From assembly GCF_019352895.1 (NCBI RefSeq), contig NZ_JAAAFX010000007.1, positions 415,132-479,131 on the forward strand: a stretch of DNA of 64,000 bases. Reading direction: 5' to 3'. Numbering within the stretch: the stretch's first letter is position 1; each line of letters begins with the position of its first letter. The translations under genes were made by a program, and so were the position numbers. Shown here one piece after another: positions 17,271-27,283 of the stretch. A model generated the notes under the pieces. That model worked only from the letters and a program-made list of their open reading frames with translations, was not told where the DNA came from and searched no databases. This stretch comes from Variovorax boronicumulans (GTDB lineage Bacteria > Pseudomonadota > Gammaproteobacteria > Burkholderiales > Burkholderiaceae_C).

Positions 17271-17989
17271 CCGGCGTTCAGCGCCGCAAGGCGCTCCGGC
17301 GTGCCCACGTCCGTCCAAGAGCCCAGGTAGCGTTCCGCGCTCACCTGGGCTTTTTTCATGGCGCCGCGCAGCAGCGGCGCGAGCGCCGCACGCTCCCCCT
17401 GCGGATTGCCGGGCGCGATGGCGCACAGCGGCGGCGCGAAGAAGGCTGCGCGGTAGAGCGCGAAGGTGGAGAACGTCAGGCGCTCGGGCGCATCGTCGAG
17501 CGCCAGGCCCTCGACCGAAATGCCGAAGTCGCCCTGGGGGTTGTGGGCCGGGTTCGGCACCAGCCACAGATGGGCCAGCTTGCCGCTGGCGACGAAGCGC
17601 TCGACCGCGGCCTGCGTGAAGGCGAAGTCCGGTGCGTGGATGTCGCCGGCCACCACCCAGAACACATCGCCCAGCAGCGGCAGTGCGCGCACGATGCCGC
17701 CGGCCGTCTCCAGCGCCTCGCCGAAGTCGCGGCCCTCGTGCGAATAGACGATGGAGCGCCCCGCGGCATGGCCGTCGCCGAAGCGGGCCTCGATCTGTTC
17801 GCCCAGCCAGGCCGTGTTGACCACCAGCGAGGTGAAGCCGCCCGCCGCCAGCGCGTCCATCGGCCACTGCATCAGCGGCTTGCCATGCACCGTCAGCAGC
17901 GGCTTGGGCGTGTGGTCGGTCAGCGGCCGCATGCGTTCGCCGCGGCCGGCGGCCAGCACCATGGCGCGGGTCGGGGGCGTGGTGCTCAT
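17267..17989 (-). CDS. murU: nucleotidyltransferase, MurU-like (sugar-1-phosphate uridylyltransferase)
   Basis: A 240-residue GT-A fold nucleotidyltransferase. The nucleotide-binding signature LAAGRGERMRPLTDHTPKPLL runs from about residue 12; VVAGDIHAPDF holds the metal-binding Asp. Size and sequence match MurU, which makes UDP-MurNAc from MurNAc-1-phosphate in the cell-wall recycling route that bypasses de novo synthesis. Its usual partner, the AmgK kinase, is not adjacent here, so the symbol is tentative. The ATG overlaps the speD stop by four bases (ATGA), so speD-murU is a two-gene operon. Confidence 0.75.
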   Translation of the reverse strand: MSTTPPTRAMVLAAGRGERMRPLTDHTPKPLLTVHGKPLMQWPMDALAAGGFTSLVVNTAWLGEQIEARFGDGHAAGRSIVYSHEGRDFGEALETAGGIVRALPLLGDVFWVVAGDIHAPDFAFTQAAVERFVASGKLAHLWLVPNPAHNPQGDFGISVEGLALDDAPERLTFSTFALYRAAFFAPPLCAIAPGNPQGERAALAPLLRGAMKKAQVSAERYLGSWTDVGTPERLAALNAG

Positions 17990-18378
17990 GCGCGCGCCAC
18001 CTCTGGCCCCGCACCGCGCACCAGCGCATGGCGCTCCACGCGTTGCGGCTCGAACAGCGCCAGCAGCGTGTCCATCAGCGCCTGGGCCTTGGCCGAGTGG
18101 TCGGCACCGAAGTTGCACACGTAGACGTCGAGCGTCGCGCCGCGCCGCTCAGGCCAGGTGTGGATGCACAGGTGCGATTCGGCCAGCAGCACCGTGGCCG
18201 TGACGCCGCCGGGGCCCTCGGCCGTGGCCGGAAAGGCGTGGACCAGCTGGCCCACGGCCTGCAGGCCCGCGTCGCGCACCGCGCGCGCGCAGCGTTCGCC
18301 CAGCAGCGGCGCATCGGTGAGCCACGACTCGGCGCAGCGGCAGTCGTGGAGATCGGCGGTGAGGTGCAGCCCTTGCAT
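17986..18378 (-). CDS. speD: S-adenosylmethionine decarboxylase proenzyme
   Basis: A 130-residue prokaryotic class 1 SAM decarboxylase. It self-cleaves between Glu67 and Ser68 in LAESHLCIHTWPE, and Ser68 becomes the pyruvoyl cofactor. The product, decarboxylated SAM, is the aminopropyl donor for spermidine-type synthesis, so it should feed the membrane aminopropyltransferase at 306-1871. In many relatives these genes sit together; here about 14.5 kb separates them. It lies upstream of murU with a four-base overlap and diverges from transketolase. Confidence 0.92.
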   Translation of the reverse strand: MQGLHLTADLHDCRCAESWLTDAPLLGERCARAVRDAGLQAVGQLVHAFPATAEGPGGVTATVLLAESHLCIHTWPERRGATLDVYVCNFGADHSAKAQALMDTLLALFEPQRVERHALVRGAGPEVARA

Positions 18379-18446
18379 AGGCCTGCGACTCTAGCAGCGG
18401 GCCGGGGCATGCAGGCCCGTGACACGACCCCCTCCTCCCCGCCCGC

Positions 18447-18452
18447 TAAAAT
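18447..18452 (+). promoter_or_regulatory. possible -10 element for tkt-gap
   Basis: TAAAAT lies 41 bases before the transketolase ATG, in the only AT-rich spot of the speD-tkt gap. A matching -35 at normal spacing is not evident, so this is a weak call. Confidence 0.3.
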
Positions 18453-18493
18453 TGCGGGTTCCCCCCAACACCACTCCCCCGAAAGCCTCACCG

Positions 18494-20545
18494 ATGGCCA
18501 ACCAAGCCTTGATGGCCAACGCGATCCGCGCGCTGGCAATGGATGCAGTTCAACTCGCGAACTCGGGCCATCCTGGCGCCCCGATGGGCATGGCCGACAT
18601 GGCGGTCGCACTCTGGGGCGACCACCTGCGCCACAACCCGGTCAACCCGCACTGGCCCGACCGCGATCGCTTCGTGCTGTCCAACGGCCACGCGTCGATG
18701 CTGATCTACGCCGTGCTGCACCTCACGGGCTACGACCTGCCGGTCGACGAACTGAAGAAATTCCGCCAGCTGCACAGCAAGACCGCCGGCCACCCCGAAG
18801 TCGGCGTCACGCCGGGCGTCGAAACCACCACCGGCCCGCTGGGCCAGGGCATCACCAATGCCGTGGGCTTCGCGCTGGCCGAGAAGCTGCTGGCCGCGGA
18901 ATTCAACCGCCCCAGCCACGCCATCGTCGACCACCACACCTACGCCTTCCTGGGCGACGGCTGCCTGATGGAAGGCATCAGCCACGAAGCCGCGGCCCTG
19001 GCCGGCGCCTGGAAGCTGGGCAAGCTGATCGCGCTGTACGACGACAACGGCATCAGCATCGACGGCCCGGTCAAGCCCTGGTTCATCGACAACACCGCCG
19101 AGCGTTTCAAGGCCTACGGCTGGAACGTGCTCGGCCCGGTCGACGGCCATGACGCCGCCGCCGTGTCCAAGGCCATCGCCGAAGCCAAGCAGGCTGGCGA
19201 CAAGCCCACGCTGGTGATCTGCAAGACCCACATCGGCAAGGGCAGCCCGAACCGCGCCAACACCGCTAAGGCACACGGCGAGCCGCTGGGCGCCGAGGAA
19301 ATCGGCCTCACGCGCAGCGCGCTGCAGTGGGCGCACGCGCCTTTCGAACTGCCCGAGGCCGTCTACGCCGAGTGGGACGCCAAGGCCGCCGGCGCCAAGA
19401 CCGAAGCCGCCTGGAACGAACGCTTCGCCGCCTACACCGCGGCCTTCCCCGACCTGGCCGCCGAATTCACGCGCCGCATGAAGGGCGAGCTGCCCAAGAG
19501 CTTCCACCAGACCGCCTTCGACGCGGTGGTGGCCGCCCACACCAAGGGCGAGACCGTCGCCAGCCGCAAGGCCTCGCAGCTCGCGCTGGAAGCCTTCACC
19601 GCCGCGCTGCCCGAACTGCTGGGCGGCAGCGCCGACCTGACCGGCTCGAACCTGACCAACACCAAGAGCACGCCCAACCTGCGCTTCGACGAGCAGGGCA
19701 ATGTGGTGCGCAGCGAGGGCAACGAGCAGTTCCCCGACGGCCTGCTGGGCCGCCACATCAACTACGGCGTGCGCGAATTCGGCATGGCGGCCATCATGAA
19801 CGGCGTGGCGCTGCATGGCGGCTTCATCCCCTACGGCGGCACCTTCCTGACCTTCAGCGACTACAGCCGCAACGCGATCCGCATGGCCGCGCTGATGAAG
19901 CAGCGCGTGATCCACGTGTTCACGCACGACTCCATCGGCCTGGGCGAAGACGGCCCGACGCACCAGTCGATCGAGCACGCCGCCTCGCTGCGCCTGATCC
20001 CCAACCTCGACGTCTGGCGTCCGGGCGACACCGCCGAGACCACCGTGGCCTGGGCCGTCGCGCTGCAGAACGCCACGCGGCCGACCGCCCTGCTGCTGTC
20101 GCGCCAGAACCTGCCCTACTCGCCCAAGGCCGACCTCAGCGACATCAGCAAGGGCGCCTACGTCCTGTCCGAGCCCGAGCGCGTCGGCCTCAAGAGCAAG
20201 AAGGTCAAGGCCGTGATCATCGCCACCGGCTCCGAAGTGCAGCTGGCGCTCAAGGCGCAGGAGCTGCTGGCCGCGAAGAAGATCGCCGTGCGCGTGGTGT
20301 CGATGCCCTCGACCACCACCTTCGACCGCCAGGACGTGGCCTACAAGAAGAGCGTGCTGCCCAAGGGCCTGCCGCGCATCGCCGTCGAGATGGGTTCCAC
20401 CGACGGCTGGTGGAAGTACGGCGTCGCGGCCGTGGTCGGCATCGACACCTACGGCGAGTCGGCCCCCGCGGGCGTGCTGTTCAAGCATTTCGGGTTCACG
20501 CCGGAAAACGTGGCCGCCACGGTCGAAGCCGCGCTCGCGCGCTGA
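18494..20545 (+). CDS. tkt: transketolase
   Basis: A 683-residue thiamine-diphosphate enzyme of the pentose phosphate pathway and Calvin cycle, moving two-carbon ketol units between sugar phosphates. Typical features are [14 protein letters not shown] near the start, [12 protein letters not shown], the ThDP-binding [13 protein letters not shown], and in the middle domain [16 protein letters not shown]. Length matches the family. ATG 18494 begins the conserved N-terminus; the longer open frame from 18419 adds only proline-rich non-conserved residues. It is followed 39 bases later by gap. Confidence 0.96.
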   Translation: MANQALMANAIRALAMDAVQLANSGHPGAPMGMADMAVALWGDHLRHNPVNPHWPDRDRFVLSNGHASMLIYAVLHLTGYDLPVDELKKFRQLHSKTAGHPEVGVTPGVETTTGPLGQGITNAVGFALAEKLLAAEFNRPSHAIVDHHTYAFLGDGCLMEGISHEAAALAGAWKLGKLIALYDDNGISIDGPVKPWFIDNTAERFKAYGWNVLGPVDGHDAAAVSKAIAEAKQAGDKPTLVICKTHIGKGSPNRANTAKAHGEPLGAEEIGLTRSALQWAHAPFELPEAVYAEWDAKAAGAKTEAAWNERFAAYTAAFPDLAAEFTRRMKGELPKSFHQTAFDAVVAAHTKGETVASRKASQLALEAFTAALPELLGGSADLTGSNLTNTKSTPNLRFDEQGNVVRSEGNEQFPDGLLGRHINYGVREFGMAAIMNGVALHGGFIPYGGTFLTFSDYSRNAIRMAALMKQRVIHVFTHDSIGLGEDGPTHQSIEHAASLRLIPNLDVWRPGDTAETTVAWAVALQNATRPTALLLSRQNLPYSPKADLSDISKGAYVLSEPERVGLKSKKVKAVIIATGSEVQLALKAQELLAAKKIAVRVVSMPSTTTFDRQDVAYKKSVLPKGLPRIAVEMGSTDGWWKYGVAAVVGIDTYGESAPAGVLFKHFGFTPENVAATVEAALAR

Positions 20546-21586
<1,041 letters not shown>

Positions 21587-21603
21587 GCTTCGCGGACTGA
21601 ACG

Positions 21604-21630
21604 AAAAACGCGCCCTCGGGCGCGTTTTTT
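21604..21630 (+). terminator. Rho-independent terminator of tkt-gap
   Basis: A 12-base perfect inverted repeat (AAAAACGCGCCC / GGGCGCGTTTTT) with a two-base centre and a six-T run on the plus strand, 18 bases after the gap stop. The A-tract on the other side means it could also end transcripts arriving on the minus strand. Confidence 0.9.
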
Positions 21631-21640
21631 CGTTGGCGGG

Positions 21641-21949
21641 TCAGACCGCTTCGAGCACGTGGATTGCGCGGCTTGCGGTCCAGTCCTTGACCTTGGCGCC
21701 ATAGGCCGCCATGTGCGCCGACGCGGCGTGCGCCTGCAGCGCGGCCACGCTCTCCCAGCGCTCGATCACCACGAAGGTGTCCTCGCCGAAGGTGCCGCGC
21801 GAAGGCGGCATGCCGGCCGCGTCCACGGTCGCGGCGTATTCGATGCAGCCTTCTTCGGCGAGCACGGCCGGCACGTTGGCCTGGAAGGCCTCGAGGACCT
21901 GGGCGCGCAGGCCGGGTTTGGCGGTGATGATGGCGAGGACATGGATCAT
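21641..21949 (-). CDS. putative quinol monooxygenase (ABM domain)
   Basis: A 102-residue ferredoxin-like dimeric alpha-beta barrel (antibiotic biosynthesis monooxygenase, YgiN type). The fold signature is visible in MIHVLAIITAKPG, the central EEGCIEYAATVD and VVIERWESVAALQAH. Such cofactor-free enzymes oxidise quinols or related aromatics, though many members have unknown substrates. It lies after the VOC gene on the same strand with a 72-base gap and may be co-transcribed. Confidence 0.82.
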   Translation of the reverse strand: MIHVLAIITAKPGLRAQVLEAFQANVPAVLAEEGCIEYAATVDAAGMPPSRGTFGEDTFVVIERWESVAALQAHAASAHMAAYGAKVKDWTASRAIHVLEAV

Positions 21950-22021
21950 GGTGAAGAGCGTCTCCGGATGGGGGGAGATCGAATCTAACCCGTGTGCCGC
22001 GGCCGTGCTGGCGCCCAGGTG

Positions 22022-22429
22022 TCAGCCCGGGATCGCGCCGGGTTCCATGTACACCAGCTCCCACATGTGGCCGTCGAGGTCCTCGTAGCCGTGCTGGTAC
22101 ATGAAGCCGAGGTCCTGCGGCTGGGTGGGCGTGCGGCCGCCCGCGGCCACGGCCTTCTTCACCATCTCGTCGACCTGCGCGCGGCTCTCGCACGACAGCG
22201 CGACCAGCACCTCGGTGGCGGCCTTGGCGTCGGCGATCGGCTTGGGCGTGAAGGTCTTGAAGAACGTCTCCACCAGCAGCATCACGTAGATGTGATCGTC
22301 GCTCACGATCATGCAGGTGGCGTTCTCGTCGGTGAACTGCGGGTTGAAGGTGTAGCCGAGCGCAGTGAAGAAGTCGACGGACTTCTTCAGGTCCTTGACG
22401 GGCAGGTTGACGAAGATCTGGGTGGCCAT
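22022..22429 (-). CDS. VOC family protein (glyoxalase/bleomycin-resistance fold)
   Basis: A 135-residue protein. MATQIFVNLPVKDLKKSVDFF, DHIYVMLLVE and DLDGHMWELVYM are typical of the PhnB/lactoylglutathione lyase-like VOC group; the late Glu in HMWEL is a common metal ligand. Substrate unknown. GAGGAGA sits just upstream of ATG 22429. It diverges from a TetR gene across a 100-base gap holding a long palindrome, so it is likely the repressor's target. Confidence 0.85.
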   Translation of the reverse strand: MATQIFVNLPVKDLKKSVDFFTALGYTFNPQFTDENATCMIVSDDHIYVMLLVETFFKTFTPKPIADAKAATEVLVALSCESRAQVDEMVKKAVAAGGRTPTQPQDLGFMYQHGYEDLDGHMWELVYMEPGAIPG

Positions 22430-22459
22430 GGTTTCTCCTCTGGAAATCGGGTGAAATAC

Positions 22460-22484
22460 GGTTTGTGGACGGCGTACACAAACC
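22460..22484. promoter_or_regulatory. 25-bp near-perfect palindrome, likely TetR operator
   Basis: The arms GGTTTGTG (22460-22467) and CACAAACC (22477-22484) are perfect inverted repeats, and the inner bases (GAC..GTAC) are nearly symmetric. A further TTGTCCACAA-type half-site lies at 22505-22514, just before the TetR start. The position in the divergent VOC/TetR promoter fits autoregulation by the TetR protein plus control of the VOC gene. Confidence 0.6.
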
Positions 22485-22529
22485 TTAGCCCAGAGAATGG
22501 ACCTTGTCCACAAAGGAGAACCCCGACCC

Positions 22530-23174
22530 ATGAGCGCCGCCCCGCAGTCCGTCCGCAGCACCTATCGCCACGGCGACCTGCGGCGTGCCTTGCTCGAGGC
22601 CGGCATCGCCTTGGCGCGCGCCGGCGGGCCCGAGGCCGTGGTGCTGCGCGAGGTCACGCGCCAGGCCGGCGTGGTGCCCAACGCGGCCTACCGCCATTTC
22701 GGCAGCCGCGACGACCTGTTGAAGGCCGTGCGCGCCGCGGCGCTGTCGGCCTCGGCCGCCGCGATGGAGGCCGAACTGGCCGCCGTGCCCGCGGGCCTGC
22801 CGCCGGCCGAGGCCGCGCGCGCGGCGCTGCGCGCCATCGGCACCGGCTACCTGCGCTTCGCCCAGGCCGAGCACGGGCTGTTCCTCACGGCCTATGCGGC
22901 GTCGGACGACCTCAAGGGCCCGACCGATCCGGCCCGTGCGGGGCCCAGCGGCAAGAACCCGTTCCAGCTGCTGGGCGAGGCGCTCGACCGCATGGTGGCC
23001 GCCGGCGTGATGCCGGCCGCGCGCCGCCCCGGCGCCGAGTTCCTGGCCTGGTCGGCTGTGCACGGCCTGGCGATGCTGGTGCTGGACGGGCCGCTGGGCC
23101 CTGTGATCGGGCCGCAGATGCAGCAGGTGGGGCAGCGCCTGCTCGACATGGTCGAGCACGGCCTGGCCGCCTGA
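22530..23174 (+). CDS. TetR/AcrR family regulator with WHG domain
   Basis: A 214-residue regulator. The N-terminal helix-turn-helix includes TYRHGDLRRALLEAGIALA and VTRQAGVVPNAAYRHFGSRDDLL; the C-terminal domain has the WHG-type pattern (AIGTGYLRFAQAEHGLF, FLAWSAVHGLAML). ATG 22530 is chosen over 22497 because AAAGGAGAA lies at 22512-22520. It is divergent from the VOC gene and convergent with the MFS gene. Confidence 0.85.
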   Translation: MSAAPQSVRSTYRHGDLRRALLEAGIALARAGGPEAVVLREVTRQAGVVPNAAYRHFGSRDDLLKAVRAAALSASAAAMEAELAAVPAGLPPAEAARAALRAIGTGYLRFAQAEHGLFLTAYAASDDLKGPTDPARAGPSGKNPFQLLGEALDRMVAAGVMPAARRPGAEFLAWSAVHGLAMLVLDGPLGPVIGPQMQQVGQRLLDMVEHGLAA

Positions 23175-23177
23175 AGC

Positions 23178-24413
23178 TCAGCCGGCCTTCGCGGCGCTTG
23201 CCGGTTTCGGCAGCAGCACGAAGGCCAGGGCGCCCGCCACCAGCAGCCCTGCGATGGTGAGCAGCACGCTCACGAAGGGATCGGCGCCATGGGCCGAGGC
23301 GGCCGAGGCCACCGCGCCCGTGAGCCACTGCATCACCGCCACGCCCAGGAACATCGCCATGGTGAACACGGCCATCGCGCGGCCGGTCATGGCGGGTGGG
23401 TAGGCGGCCTTCACGTCGGCGTACTGCAGCACGATGTAGCCCGACAGCAGGCCGCCCGCGATCGCACCCGCCACGTCGAGGGCGGCTCCGGGGTTGAAGG
23501 CCATCACCGCGAAGATGGCGGCCACCACGAAGGTGAAGCCGACGATCCAGCGCCGCCGCGCCGCGCCGGGGTCGAAGCGGCCGAACAGGATCGGGCCGAA
23601 CATGCCGACCACCGACACCGCGATCGCCACGTTGCCGCTCTGCACCAGCGAGAAGCCGTGGCGCTCGATGAGCAGCGGGCCCAGCCACAGGCCGCGCAGC
23701 GAGATGAAGGAGGCATAGGTCACGGCCGCCAGCGCCAGGATGCCCAGCGTGTGCGGCAGCGCGAACAGCGCGCCGTAGCTGCGCAGCGCACCGAGCACCG
23801 AGGGCCGTTCCGAGGCCGCGACCGGCGCCGGCGGCTCCTGCACCAGCCAGAGGATCAGCCCCCAGGCCAGCGCCGAGCCCACGGCCAGCGCGAAGAAGCC
23901 GGTGCGCCAGGAGGTGGCCTGCACCAGCCACGCCAGCGGCGTGCCGGTCAGCAGCATGCCCAGCGAGCCCACGCCCAGCGTCAGGCCCGACACCGCGGCG
24001 AAGCGCTCGGGCGGGAACTGGCGCGCGATGAACACGGTGCACACCAGGAAGGCCGGCGCGCAGCCCACGCCGATCAGCACCTGGCCCACCACCAGCACGC
24101 CGAAGCTGGGCGCCAGCGCCGACAGCAGCGCGCCCACGATGGCCAGCGGGAAGGCGATCAGCACCGTGCGCCGCACGCCCTGCAGGTCGATGCCGATGCC
24201 CATCAGCAGCTGCAGCGCGCCGAAGGCGAAGTGGAAGGCGCCCGCGAACACGCCCAGCGCCTGCGCCGACAGGCCGAACTCCGCCTGCAGCGGCGTGGCA
24301 AGGATCGCGGCGATGGTGCGGAAGGCCTGGCTCAGCGCGAAGGCGCCGATCAGCGCCAGCAGCATCAGCCAGGGCGGGTGGGCGGGAACTTGTCTCGTTG
24401 GGCTCGTTGTCAT
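23178..24413 (-). CDS. MFS transporter
   Basis: A 411-residue integral membrane protein with about 12 hydrophobic segments. The loop after the second segment (MGIGIDLQGVRR) resembles the MFS signature region. ATG 24413 is chosen; an upstream in-frame ATG at 24437 adds eight polar residues. It is the last gene of the minus-strand run AtuA - AtuA small - Bug protein - MFS, 97 bases after the Bug gene, so the exported or imported compound may relate to the AtuA substrate. Substrate not readable. Confidence 0.82.
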   Translation of the reverse strand: MTTSPTRQVPAHPPWLMLLALIGAFALSQAFRTIAAILATPLQAEFGLSAQALGVFAGAFHFAFGALQLLMGIGIDLQGVRRTVLIAFPLAIVGALLSALAPSFGVLVVGQVLIGVGCAPAFLVCTVFIARQFPPERFAAVSGLTLGVGSLGMLLTGTPLAWLVQATSWRTGFFALAVGSALAWGLILWLVQEPPAPVAASERPSVLGALRSYGALFALPHTLGILALAAVTYASFISLRGLWLGPLLIERHGFSLVQSGNVAIAVSVVGMFGPILFGRFDPGAARRRWIVGFTFVVAAIFAVMAFNPGAALDVAGAIAGGLLSGYIVLQYADVKAAYPPAMTGRAMAVFTMAMFLGVAVMQWLTGAVASAASAHGADPFVSVLLTIAGLLVAGALAFVLLPKPASAAKAG

Positions 24414-24510
24414 TCTTGTCGCGCGCACGAGGCGCAAAGCCGATGGCGACAGCGAGCCTAACCGCTCGCGCCGCGCGCGGCTGTCGCGCGCGGTGCCGAG
24501 CCCGGGCCGA

Positions 24511-25482
24511 TCAGTCGAGCTTGACGCCCGTGGTCTTGACCACCTCGCGCCACTTCGCGACGTCGGCCTGCACCAGCGCCGCGAAGGCCTCGGGCGTGTT
24601 GGCCACGGGCTGCGCGCCCAGGTCGAGCATCTGCTTGTTCACCTCGGGCTGCTTCACGGCTTCGGCGATGGCCTGCTGGATCGTCTTGAGCACGGCCGGC
24701 GGCGTGCCCGCCGGTGCCAGCAGGCCGAACCAGCCCGACACCTCGTAGCCGGGCACACCGCTCTCGGCCACGGTCGGGATCTCGGGTGCGCCGGGCCAGC
24801 GCTGCGCGGTGGTCACGGCGATGGCCCGCACCTTGCCGCTGCGCACGAAGTTGATGGTCGAGGGCAGGTTGTCGAAGCCCACCTGCACCTGGCCGCCCAT
24901 CAGGTCGGTGAGCATCGGCGCGGCCCCCTTGTACGGCACGTGCAGCATGTCGACGTGGGCCATCATCTTGAGCAGCTCGGCGCTCATGTGCGGCGAGCCG
25001 CCCAGGCTGGTCGAGCCGTAGTTGAGCTTGCCCGGCTGCGCCCTGGCGAGCGCCAGCAGCTCCTGCAGGTTCTTGGCCGGCACGCTCGGGTGCACCGCGA
25101 TGATGTTGGGCGTGCTCGCGACGATGGTCACCGGCGCGAAGTCCTTCACTGCGTCGTAGGGCAGGCTCTTGTAGACCGCCGAGTTGATGCCGTGCGTGCT
25201 GGCCGTGCCCATCAGCAGCGTGTAGCCGTCGGCCGGCGCGCGTGCCACCTCGGCCGAGCCGATGGCGCCGTTGGCGCCGCCCTTGTTCTCGACCACGAAG
25301 GGCTGCTTGAGCCGTTCGCTGAGCTGCTGCGCGGCGACGCGCGCGATGATGTCCGTGGTGCCGCCGGCCGGATAGGGCACGATGAGCCGCACCGGCTTGC
25401 TGGGGTAGCCCTGGGCCTGGGCTGCAGCCATGGCCGCCACCGACAGCAGGGCTGCGCTGAACCATCGAATCGTCGTCTTCAT
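24511..25482 (-). CDS. Bug/TctC-type tripartite tricarboxylate transporter substrate-binding protein
   Basis: A 323-residue periplasmic binding protein with signal peptide ending AAAQAQ. The start of the mature chain, YPSKPVRLIVPYPAGGTTD, is the family hallmark, followed by VVENKGGANGAIGS. Members bind carboxylates and are hugely expanded in Betaproteobacteria. No TctA/TctB membrane genes are nearby, which is usual for Bug proteins. It sits 25 bases after the small AtuA gene and is probably in its operon. Confidence 0.92.
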   Translation of the reverse strand: MKTTIRWFSAALLSVAAMAAAQAQGYPSKPVRLIVPYPAGGTTDIIARVAAQQLSERLKQPFVVENKGGANGAIGSAEVARAPADGYTLLMGTASTHGINSAVYKSLPYDAVKDFAPVTIVASTPNIIAVHPSVPAKNLQELLALARAQPGKLNYGSTSLGGSPHMSAELLKMMAHVDMLHVPYKGAAPMLTDLMGGQVQVGFDNLPSTINFVRSGKVRAIAVTTAQRWPGAPEIPTVAESGVPGYEVSGWFGLLAPAGTPPAVLKTIQQAIAEAVKQPEVNKQMLDLGAQPVANTPEAFAALVQADVAKWREVVKTTGVKLD

Positions 25483-25507
25483 CTGGCTTGTCTCCTTTTT
25501 TATGAAG

Positions 25508-25861
25508 CTAGAGCAGGTGCTGCCCGTGCAGCTTGGGCGCGAGCGCGTCGGGCACCTCGATCTCGAAGCCCAGCACCGCGGCCGACAGCGCCTTGCCGTA
25601 GTTGTCCAGGCACAGGCTGCGCGAGACGCCGCCGCCCAGCGCGCCGTGGCAGACGAAGTTCATCGCGTCGATGTTGCGCGCCTCGTAGCGCAGCACCTCG
25701 CCGGTGATCGCGCCGCGGTAGAAGGCCTTGAAGCGCTCGGCCGTGAGCTGGTCGCGCAGCAGCGCGTAGAACTCGGGCTCGTAGGCAAAGACGGCGATGT
25801 TCGAGGTGTTGCCCTTGTCGCCCGAGCGCGCATGGGCCACGTGTTGCAGAAGAACTTTCAT
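25508..25861 (-). CDS. AtuA-related small protein (C-terminal domain of the AtuA family)
   Basis: A 117-residue protein starting LLQHVAHARSGDKGNTSNIAV and containing NFVCHGALGGGVSRSL. This corresponds to the C-terminal domain that is fused to the AtuA/DUF1446 body in some species and is a separate gene in others. It begins nine bases after the large subunit stops, so the two proteins are probably made together and associate. AtuA-type proteins take part in acyclic terpene and related branched acyl-CoA catabolism; the exact step here is unknown. Confidence 0.82.
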   Translation of the reverse strand: MKVLLQHVAHARSGDKGNTSNIAVFAYEPEFYALLRDQLTAERFKAFYRGAITGEVLRYEARNIDAMNFVCHGALGGGVSRSLCLDNYGKALSAAVLGFEIEVPDALAPKLHGQHLL

Positions 25862-25870
25862 GGGGCTGCC

Positions 25871-27226
25871 TCAGCTTTCGAAGTACTGGATGGAGGCCGG
25901 CACCTGCTCGCGCGGCACCAGCGACGACCACACGCCGATCACCTCGCGCGTGCGCTCCTGGTGCGGCACGCGCTTGCCGGTGTGGGCGATGCCCGAGACG
26001 GCCATGCCGTCGACCTCGCGGCCGACCTTCGCGGCCTCCTCGCGGGTCTTGGTGCGGGCCGCCACGCGCACCGCGATCTCGTAGGGCTCGGGCGCATCGG
26101 CGGGCGTCGCGTCGCCGTGGATCGCGTTGATGCCCAGGAAGTCGACGCGCATGTCCTCGGCCTCGAGCTTGACGATCTTGAAGCGCTCCTCGAGCACCTT
26201 CTTCGCGAGTTGCGCACGGCGCAGCGCGCCGGGGCCGGCGTAGAAGAACATGTCCTCGCCGATGAAGCCCTCGGTGCAGCCGATCGAGACCTTGAGCGTG
26301 GGCGTGCGCGGCTTGCCGCCCAGGCCGGTCACGCGCACGCGGTCGGGGCCGACCTGTTCGAGCTTCGCGCTGGTGAAGTCGACCACCGCATCGGGCGTGA
26401 TGTAGTGGGCCGGGTCGTGCACCTCGTAGAGCATCTGCTCCTTGACCGTCTGCAGCGTCACCGCGCCGCCGCTGCCGGCCACCTTGGTGATCACCACGTC
26501 GCCGTTGGCCTCGACCTCGGCGATCGGGAAGGCGAAGTTCCAGGGCTCGGGCACGTCCTTGAAGCCGGGGTCGGAGAAATAACCGCCGGTCACCTGCGCG
26601 CCGCATTCCAGCAGGTGGCCGATGCCGTTGCCCGCACCCACGCGCGCATGGTCGAGCGGATCCCAGCCGAACTCGTACATCATCGGCGCCATGAAGATCG
26701 ACGGGTCGGCCACGCGGCCCGTGACCACGATGCGCGCGCCAGCCCGCAGTGCCTCGACGATCGGTTCGGCGCCGAGGTAGGCCTCGGCCGAGATCAGCGT
26801 GGGCTTGAGCGTGTGCGTGGGCTGGCCGTTCTCGAGGATGGTGTCGGTGAGTTCGAGCACGCGGTCGGTGATCAGGCTGCCGCTCACGGCCGCCACCTTC
26901 ACGCCGGTCACGCCGATCTCCTGCAGCAGCTCGACGATGCGCTTCGCTGCCGCCACCGGGTTGATCCAGCCCTGGTTGGAGACGATGCGCGTGCCGTTGC
27001 GCATGCAGGCCGGCAGCACCGCGCGCATGCGGTCGTCGAGGTAGGTGTCGTAGCCGGGGAAGCTCGGGTCGCGCCGGGCGCGGACCTGGGCCGCCGAGAC
27101 CGTGGCCTCGGCCATGGTCTCGAAGCAGAGGTAGTCGAGTTCGCCGCGCTCGGCGTTCAGTGCGGCGGGCTCGACGCGGTCGCCCCACCAGGCTGCGCCC
27201 GAACCGATCCGGAGGGTCTTGCTCAT
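25871..27226 (-). CDS. acyclic terpene utilization AtuA family protein (DUF1446)
   Basis: A 451-residue cytosolic protein. The N-terminal GSGAAWWGDRVEPA and LDYLCFETMAEAT, then PACMRNGTRIVSNQGWINP and ARIVVTGRVADPS, are typical of the AtuA/DUF1446 family. In Pseudomonas, atuA belongs to the citronellol/geraniol degradation cluster, but homologues occur with other acyl-CoA pathways, and no acyl-CoA carboxylase or dehydrogenase is adjacent here. ATG 27226 starts the conserved MSKTLRIGSG; an upstream in-frame start at 27298 enters the promoter. First gene of the AtuA-Bug-MFS operon, divergent from a LysR gene. Confidence 0.88.
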   Translation of the reverse strand: MSKTLRIGSGAAWWGDRVEPAALNAERGELDYLCFETMAEATVSAAQVRARRDPSFPGYDTYLDDRMRAVLPACMRNGTRIVSNQGWINPVAAAKRIVELLQEIGVTGVKVAAVSGSLITDRVLELTDTILENGQPTHTLKPTLISAEAYLGAEPIVEALRAGARIVVTGRVADPSIFMAPMMYEFGWDPLDHARVGAGNGIGHLLECGAQVTGGYFSDPGFKDVPEPWNFAFPIAEVEANGDVVITKVAGSGGAVTLQTVKEQMLYEVHDPAHYITPDAVVDFTSAKLEQVGPDRVRVTGLGGKPRTPTLKVSIGCTEGFIGEDMFFYAGPGALRRAQLAKKVLEERFKIVKLEAEDMRVDFLGINAIHGDATPADAPEPYEIAVRVAARTKTREEAAKVGREVDGMAVSGIAHTGKRVPHQERTREVIGVWSSLVPREQVPASIQYFES

Positions 27227-27254
27227 GTGGTCTTGTCTCCTGTGTGTGCGGACG

Positions 27255-27283
27255 ATTCTGTACAGTGCCCCGGGGCCCGACAA
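27255..27283 (-). promoter_or_regulatory. possible sigma70 promoter of the AtuA operon
   Basis: On the minus strand TTGTCG (27283-27278) and CAGAAT (27260-27255) are 17 bases apart, 28 bases before the AtuA ATG. Each hexamer matches consensus at four of six positions. Confidence 0.35.
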
